Positions 19,301 through 28,300 of a DNA stretch of 54,692 nt are shown piece by piece. How positions within the stretch are numbered: position 1 is the stretch's first letter; each line of letters begins with the position of its first letter. The notes beneath the pieces are model-generated. The model saw only the letters and a list, made by a program, of their open reading frames with translations, had not been told where the DNA came from and did not search any database. Both the position numbers and the translations under genes were made by a program. Source of the DNA: Bacillota bacterium (GTDB taxonomy: Bacteria; Bacillota; Clostridia; Christensenellales; Pumilibacteraceae); contig WRDI01000001.1 in the NCBI GenBank assembly GCA_009783515.1, positions 1-54,692 of the forward strand, read 5' to 3'.

Positions 19301-22300
19301 CTCTCCCTGCGGGATTGACAGCGTAAATCCTGTAGTCGCCGTTTTCAAAAATCAAGAAGCTGTACGTTTCGCCCGCGTAATACTGAGGATTGATGTAACT
19401 TCCGGACGAATAAAGCACCCATGCGCCGCCGTTCCAGCGTTCGATATAGATGCGGCTGGTGCTGTACCCTCCGTACCCGTCATCTGTACCCCAGCTTTTC
19501 GAACCGTTATCGGTGACCTTTATATCCTGCTTATAAGAAGAGTCCGAAACCCACTCCCCGGCGGCAAGCGGCGGGAACGAAAGCACCTCTACCTTAGGCG
19601 CGGCATTATCCTGACGGATATAAAATTCGCCTAATTGTTTTGCGTTGCCCGTTGCGATTACGGATTGTACGCCGGCGAGTGTCGGCTGCGGGTCAAGCGA
19701 GGCGCGGACGGCGTAGATATCTATCCAGCCAACCTCGCTTACCGCGCTGGTAAACCTCAGCGTCGCGCCGGTAGCGGTGTAATTTGTCACAACGATGGGA
19801 GCGCCGGATAGCTGGAAGGGGCTTTCCGCCGTAAGCCCGGGGTCGCCGATATCGCGGGTATAGCTATAGAAGCGTACCAAAGGTCCGCCATTAACCGAAT
19901 AGTAGAAAATCAAGCCGGAGCTGCCCAAGTCGGCGTTCACGCCGTGAGTTATGATAAACGATGTCTGACCGCTGCGCCAAGGTAAGACTTCCACCGACCA
20001 TGTAGAGCCGTCGCCGTCTTCGCGCTCGGCCGAAATATCGGGAGTAGACGTCACCGTCGGGATTATAGGCGCGTTGTCAATGTGCCGCACCCAAAAATAC
20101 TTGCAGCTTTCGCTGTCGGTTTCCGCCAACGTAAAGCTGCCGCCTCCCGCGGCGTTGACTGCATACGCCCTGTAATAACCGTTTTGCGTAACGCTGAAAG
20201 TGTAAAGGTCGGTCACGGAGTACGATTTGCTGCCATCGTCCACATCCACCCAAGACGACCCCACTTTGCGCTGGAGATAAACCTTGCTTAGCATGTTTTC
20301 CCAGCTGGCAGACGCCCCGTAGTTGTCCGTCACCGTAACGTTCTGGTAATAAATCGCGTCCGTACTCCAAATGTTCGGACGGTCGGCTATACCCACAAGA
20401 GGCTTACCCTTGTCAATTCTGACGTACCGTGTAATGTGACTGCCGGATAAGTCTTCCGCATTGTTGGAGGTATTGCCCGCCGCAGATTTAACGCGGAAGT
20501 GAACCGCTCCGTCCATGGCGGGTATGGACATGTCGGTCAGCGTCATGGTCGTCGCATAATCGCCGCCGGGAATATTCACCCATGCGCTCCCGTTCCAATA
20601 TTGATACTGTACGGGAATCGTCGTGTTGACGGGGCCGCTGAGCGGATTAGAGAAACTGAAATTGAAAGTCACGTCGTTCGCCGTCCATACCGCGCTCACA
20701 AGCGAAGTTCCGGCATTATCCGTGGGATTGGTCACATTGAGTATCGGCAGATTCCTGTCGATATTCTTGACGCTAACATCGACGGTGGGGGTCGAAGTAT
20801 TATACGTTTTGCCTGCGCCGCCCAATGCCGTTACTCTAAACTCGGCGTTATCGGATACGGTAAAAGTAATATACCAAACGCTGCTTGTGCCGATTCTGTT
20901 AGGAGTGAGAAGCGATACATCGGGATTTACTTTATCCCCCGTATACTCTAAGACAAATTTTACATCGTCGTCGTTCCAGTCTGTGCCTACCGAAAGGAAG
21001 TCCGCGACCAACCGTACCTCTACGTCCTTGTTTGTGGGCGCGGTGGAAACCGGATTAGTCGTACCGGGGGCTACCGCTATCAAAGTGGGCAGGCTGAAGT
21101 TAATATCCACCCTCCAAATCTGGTAATCATACTCATTGTTAAGCGCAGCGTCGCTTTCCAATTCCGCAGAGTCGCTGGCAACATCCGCGCCGTTTATTAC
21201 GCGGAAAACATAAAAGCCGCTGTCATCTTCAAGAGTAAAGGTCTTTGTCGACGCGCACTCTGTCCATTCCTTGCCGGAAATAACAACGGGTTTTCCGCCG
21301 GAAACCGTTACCTTGCGGTATTCATAGCGGACCACTCCCGACGGGACGGTCCCCGAAACGCTTAAGAAGAAGGTCGCGCCCGTAGCGCCCACCCAAATCG
21401 CGGTTTCGTCGTGTAAAGCCGCGGTAGTAGAGGCTATCACAATTTTGGGTGGATACGCATCAAGCTTGGTGACGTCAAAAGTAATCGTATTGGCGGTTAC
21501 GTTGTTGTTGCCCCTTGCCGTGATAGCGTACTTGACGCCCGCAATAGGATTGTTAAAATAAACAGTCAGCTCATATACCTCAACCCATCTGTCATTATCT
21601 TCATCGTATGTATAAGATTTCCATTCATAATGCGCAACGCTTGCGCCCGGATTATTGGCGCTGAAGTACAGCCGGTCGCCGGTTGTTGCCGACCTGCCCG
21701 ACGGACCATAGGTGACAGTCAGTTTCAGCTTTATTTCTTCGGTCACCCAACCCCCGGTGGCTTTGACCTCATTCCCGTCCACAATCACGTTGGGACCGCC
21801 GGCGGTCACGCTGACGGCAATGGTCGGGGTGAATTTGTCGATAAGCACGGTTTTTTCATCGCTCCAGCCGCTTTCGGCAAGGCCGCTGCGGGAATAAACC
21901 TTAAAGCGCACCTGCAGATAACAGAAATCCGCGCTGAATACGTGCGACGTCGGTAAGTTTGTGTCGTCATATCCGTCCTTTTTCCAGGTCGTGCCGTCGT
22001 ATACGCCCCAGTCGCCCCAGTCGCCTTTGTCGTCGTTAAGCGTGGGGTCCCACTCGCGGATTTGATACCAATAGCCGCCCACGCCCGAATTTGGCGGGGT
22101 GCCGTACACGGACAGGTTGAATGTCACGTTGCCGGCTGTCCAGTATTCCTCGCTTTGGTTGACCGCGCTGACGTTGACCTCACCTATCGTCCTAGAGTCG
22201 TCGATGTTTCCTACCACAACCGCTTCAGATTCCTCGGAGGTGCCCGCCGTCGTGGTAACGGTAAACGTATAGGTCCCGTTGCGTCTTGCGTAGAACACAT

Positions 22301-25300
22301 ATTCCCAAACGCCGGAGCCGGGTTTATCCTTGGTCGGATCGTCGGGGTCAATCTCTCTCGGAACAGAAGAATCGCCGTAGTAGCCGGACTGCCGCACAGC
22401 CCCGCTACCTATGTCCCTATAAATGTTCAGGCTCCCGGACAGATGGTGCGTCGCGTAGAAAGTAACCGCCACATGGTCGATGTCGCCGGCGCCCTCGCCT
22501 ATCGTTACCCACTCGGGCAGATCGGGGTCTACAATCACCCAGTCGGGCTCCGTATCCAGTATCACCGGTTTGACCTTTTCGATATAAGCCGTCACGGTTT
22601 TATAGACATAATCGCTTTCGTCTTCCCAATACCGATTCCACGCTCTGAACTCTATCTCCCAATAGCCGGTCGCCGTAATTGCGTAGCCCTCGGCCGAGCC
22701 TATATCTATCCATTCGCCCCAAGCTCCCCACTCGCCTGTCTTCCCGATCAACGCCGGGTTACCGACGCGGTAACGATACTGATAGGACGTGCCCGAAGCG
22801 GGTCCCAAGCGGTCTTCTATCGTAAACGTTACGTCGCTGCTGGTCCAATTTGTAAGGCTTGTATTTGTTTCGGTTGAACCTACCCTCGGAACTACATTAA
22901 ACGAACTCTTGTCGGTGTCTTCTATCCAGTAGACGACTATCTCTACCGTGTCACTGCCCGCTATCGTAGTGATGGTAACCGTATACGTGCCGTTCTCCGT
23001 TACCTTAAATTCGTACTTCCATTCGCGCGCGTTTTCGGTCGGGGTTCCCGCCGGACGGGCCTCGTTGACAAACGTATTGCCTTTCCAGATAACCTTAAGC
23101 TCGGCCGCGGCGTCGTGCAAGGCATAGAAGGTGACCATAACACCGGTTACGGCTCCTCCCGGCACAAACCATGTGGCAGGGTCATATAAAATCGGCGTTT
23201 GTATTTCGGGCGGCGTGGTGTCTATCCGCACATGGAATACGTTGGAAATCTCGCTCACCATGCCCGATTCGCTTACTGCGATAAAGCGGTAATTGCCGTT
23301 TTGGGCGGGAATGGTTCTGTTCCACGGGCTGGTGACGACTGTCCAATTATCCAAATTCGTCTCGTCGCCCAAGTAATCCCACGTTCTGCCCGCGGCAAGA
23401 TCAGCCATGGATAAATACTGATACTTGAATGTCGGGTCTCCGGAGGGCAACGCCTTTGTAACAAGCGTAAAGGTGACTCCTTCAGTATACACCCAATTCC
23501 ACTTCGTGAGGTCTGAAATGTGGTCGGAAGCATTCACGGCGCCCGGCGCGGTAACGGTTAGTTCAGGCTTGGTCGTGTCGATTACGTTGCCCTTGGTAAA
23601 GCCGATGTTTTTAATTATAGCCGAGCCGAAAACAGGCTGCAACGAAACGTCAAAGGTGCCGCTTTGGCGGTTGTGCGTAGTTTCGTTGGCGGTGATGATG
23701 GTGTCGATGAATATAAACTTATATATATATCTGTTTTCAAAATAGGCGTCGTTCAGCCCGTCAGCCCAACCGGCTTTTGATGCGTCATCAAGCTGACTGA
23801 AAGCGGTTACGCGCGTATAATTTCCGGATGCGGTAAACGGCGCGGCGGCGTTAAAGCCTACCATTAACATGGACATTGAAGGCGTCATCTTGACATAAAT
23901 ATACAACTCGTGGTTGACCCAGCCGCGCGGATCCCAGTTATCCGGATGGTCGTCCTTGTTAAGTATTATTAATGTCGCCGTGCTCTTGTCGATTTGCACA
24001 AGGAAGCCGATTTGCTCTAAGGAACCGTCAAGGGTATCATTCGCCGGAATTTTGCGCGCGGTGGGAGAACTTATCTTGGACACGGCAAAGCGCAGGTAAT
24101 CGTTGTAATAAAAGTCGTCGGTCGCTCCAAAAACGTATGTCGCGGTACCGCCCATGGCCCCCGTTATTTCAACCCAGTCGCCCGCGCCGCTCTTAAGCGT
24201 ATAATCCCACATCCAAAAGCGATAACCTGCCGGGCTGTCCAAGCCGTTGAAGGTAAACGCCACCTCGGTAGTCACCCATCCCGGGGAGGATATAATATTG
24301 GGAGAGGCGGCGACGGTGTAAGCTAACGGCGAGTTGTCGATAAACTGAACGTCGAAAGTCGTCACCGTGGTCTTGACGTTAGAGTAAATCAGCTCGAAAA
24401 TATAATCGCCTTTGGAGGAAATCCTCACGAACGGGTCGCTTGCCCATGTGTCCGCCCAGTTCGAGGGCAAGCCCTCGGTGAACGACATTGTAACTGTACC
24501 GGTCGTCGGATTATATGTCAGTATCGGCATACCGCCCGTACTGTTGCGGTACACATTGAGAATATACGGCGCGTAATACACTTGTTCGCCGTTACCCGTC
24601 GTGCCTTGCGGCCCAAGCTTCGGCAGCGCAAATTTTAAATTGTATAAGTCGTCCGTAACCCAGTAGCCGTCGTCATCGGGCGTCATGCTTAAATGCGGGT
24701 CGGTCTTTCCAACCCCGGGCATCAATCCCAAATTGCTTCCGCTAAAACCCTCGCCGGTCGTAAAGCCGCGGTCGATAAGGAGGGTGCGTGAAAGCGTGGA
24801 GATTGGCGTAGACGCGTCGACAAAGCCCTCGTACCTGCCCGCGTAGGCGCGGAATTCAATCACGGCGTAAACGGCGCGTCCGGCGGTAAACAGCCCTTCG
24901 GGCAGCGTGAACGTATACACACCCTCAACGCCGGCAATGCCCTGCCAGGTTGTCGGCGAACCGGCGGTCCAAACGCCGCCAACCAACGTATAAATGTTGT
25001 AACGGTACTCGTATATTACCCCGGAGTCCGGAATACTTGTCGCGGTCAGCGTAAAGGTGACATTATCCGCGCGCCACTGCGTATCGTTCCACAAGGTGGT
25101 GCCGCCCGCGGTCACTATCAACGTGGGATTAAGTAAGGTGTCGATATTGTCTACGATACAATCCATGGCGACGGGGTCGCCCGTCGTGGCGAATGTGACC
25201 CTGTATGTCCCGTTGTTGTTAATGTTCTCGTACCGATAGATTTCGCAGCCGTCGAAATCGCCGCCCGACTGCACGCCGATATAAGTAAGCGCGTAATTGG

Positions 25301-28300
25301 TTGAGCCGATTCTGATATTGTATGTTGTGAAGGGAGACTCGCCGCGCGTCACATAAACATTCAGCCAAACAGGCGTATCGGTAGTCCATTCACTCGGGTC
25401 GACTTTATAGCCCTCTATGGTCGGCGGCACACGGTCGATTCTCACCCACCACTGCTCCGTACCCGAATATAAGCCGGAGCCCGACATCGTCAAAAACTCC
25501 ACGCTGTATTCCCCCGCAAGGGTAAACGCCTTTGTGTTACCGGCAAGCTGCACCCAAACTCCGTCGATCGCCGCGTTGCCGGTGCTGATTGTTACCTTTG
25601 TTCCCGTTTCCAGCCCTGTGCGCGTGGCATCCCCGATATAACGCCAGTAATAAACCGCTACTGCGCCCGATGGGGCAAGGGCGAGATTGCCGACCCCTAA
25701 GGTAAAGCCGACCGAAGCGCCGCCCGTCCATACCGCTGTATCGCCCACTTTCGCGGCGTTATAGGTGGTATTGGTCACGGAAAGAACGGGAGGTGTCTTG
25801 TCTATGACGTTGGTAAAGCCGATGTTCAAAGACTCTGTGTATCCGCCGTGCCCGCCTCGAACGCGGAACTGATACGTTGAGCCCGGGTCTCTGGTAAAGG
25901 TAAAAACGGCTTTTATTATACCAAATTCACCGTAATCGTCATAATCATAGACAAAGCTAACACCCGAGGGCTGCACTCCCGAGAAATAAAACGGTTGGAA
26001 ATACTCGTCAAACGGGTCTTTGTCGGGATTATACACGCCCGAAAACGAATATTCGGCTATGACTGTGACGACAACATCGCAATCCGTCCAGCTTGTGGGC
26101 AGGGTTTTCCCAAGGTCAGCCACTTTTGTTGCGCCCCTGAAAAGCTCGACGCTTTCTATTTCAAGAACGATAGTCCCCGTGTCTACCCTAAGGTTATACA
26201 CGCTGTAAGTGTACTGCGGGGCGACCTCGGCGCCTTGCGTAAAGACGTCGGAACGCGCCAAGAATTCATAGTCATACGCGCCCTCTAAGGCAAGCCTGCT
26301 CCACCCCGAAACGCTTGTGCCTATCAAAACCCAGCCGGTGCTTACGTCGGGCGTCGCGTCGGTCGTTAAAAATTTCGTACCCCACAAGCCCGTCCCCGCG
26401 GGGGCGATTCTGTAATAATATGTCGCGCCCGAAAGCGGCTGCGTACCGATCGGACTGATTTCAAAGGTGACCGCGGTACGGTTCCAGCCCGTGGTAGAGC
26501 CGTCGGGCGCCGCGCTGAACGTCGGAATATTGAAATCCAGTTTGTCCACATCAATCCTCGGAGCCGATATCGTGCCGCCGGGAACGGAAACGGAAAAGAA
26601 ATAAGGCTGGCTTAACCCGCCGGGATAATTGTCTTTGTTGATGGCAAAGGATGCCGTACCGGTATAAACCGAACCGTCAAAGCTCCATGTTACGGCGGTG
26701 ATTTCCGTAGGAAACGGCTTGCCCGGCTCTTGCACATAGATTTTGGCGCCCCCGACGTCCGAGGTCACGGTGATGTTATAAACCAACGATAAAACATAGG
26801 GATAACCCGTGGTAGCGGAGCTTTCCGCCACGGTTATGGTAAGCGCGACGTTGTTCACCTTTATTTCGATGACGGTATAATAACCCGCGCCCAAATAGTC
26901 CTCGTCATAAATCCACTCCACGCCCGTACCCGATACAGCGTAGAATCTGAAGAAACCGCTTGAGCCCACGTAATGCGACGCCGAACTGCTGGTCGTATCC
27001 CAATCGGTCCAGCCGGTTGTGCCGTCCGGGCTGCGGCTGAAAAAATACGTCCTGCCGGACGGGGTCGGAAGCCCTGTCGCGTCAAAGTTGACCGTAGCCG
27101 AGCCGTTGTAAACAATAACTCCCGGATCCTGCGTATCGTCCAATTCACCCACTATTCTGTCGGCGGTAAACTTCGGCGGATTGTTGTCGATCATGCTGAC
27201 AGGTTTGGGTTCTACCATCAAATATTCCTTGCCGTCGCTGGCTTTCGCCACAAAATTATACGAACCGTTGGCATAAGCGCGGTGCTGGTCGGGGTCCAAT
27301 ATCCCGTACAGGTCGCTTGCCGGATTTGCTCCGTCTACCAAAACATCGTCGCTACCGTCGGGATTGCCGCCCGAGGGACGCAGATAATACGTCACCGTAA
27401 CGCCCGCACCCGGCGTACCGGTCAGTCCCAAGGTAATATCCTTGTATTGGGCGTAAGTAAACTCGTTGGTAACGGACTTTGTCGTTACATACACGGTTGT
27501 CGTTGTCAAGGATGGATTGACGCGCAGACGGCCGCCGTAAGGCAGGCTGTCAAGCCAATCCCCTTCCATGTCAATCGTATGATTATAATCATCGGGGATT
27601 ATCTTGCCCGTAGCGGAATCATATGTATGATAGCTGTATACGCCCGCGTTCGACACGGCATAAAACCTTATCCAGCCGTCAAACTTCCAATTAAATAACA
27701 GCGAACTCCCAGTAATCAGTACCGGCGCGCTCCAATCTCCGTCGGGGTCGCCGTATTCGTCCGCGTCAAGGGTCTGATAATAGAACTTCATGCCCGAGGG
27801 CGCCCCGACAAGGTTGCCGTCCTCGTCGAACATATTGCCGTCATCGCCCAAGACTTTGGCAGTCAGCGTAAACAGTACGTTGTTTGCCCACTGCCCGTCA
27901 AAGATGCTACCCTCTACCGCGGCGTTATCAAACTTTGGCACCGTTTTGTCTATGCGGTTGATAATGTAGGACGACATCACAATGTCTACGCCAACCGCGT
28001 TTTTGCCGTAAATAAAATATGTCGCCGTACCGGAAGTCTGCCCGTCCGCAAGGTCTGCGTCAAAGGTATAGGTATAACAGCCGGGCTGTCCGCTTACGGG
28101 GACAAGCAGGGCGGGATTTATTTTATTCACTGTCCCGTTAGGATCCGTCAGATACAATTCGCTGAGGCCGCCTTCAAAGCCGCTGCCCGCGCTGTTGAAT
28201 GTCAGTGTTACCGATATCGCGTCATGCCCCCACGCCGTCTCGCGCGGCGGAACAACAACCTGGGCGATGGTGTCGATATTTACGGGCACATCGCGTATCG

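Noticed and set aside
22062-22877. Long plus-strand open frames opposite the giant gene (also 26973-27698, 16329-16940, 12612-13073)
   Set aside because: Their translations are Arg/Gly/Val-rich with no domain features, and they lie antisense to a clearly coding strand with repeated protein motifs. They are shadows of its codon use.
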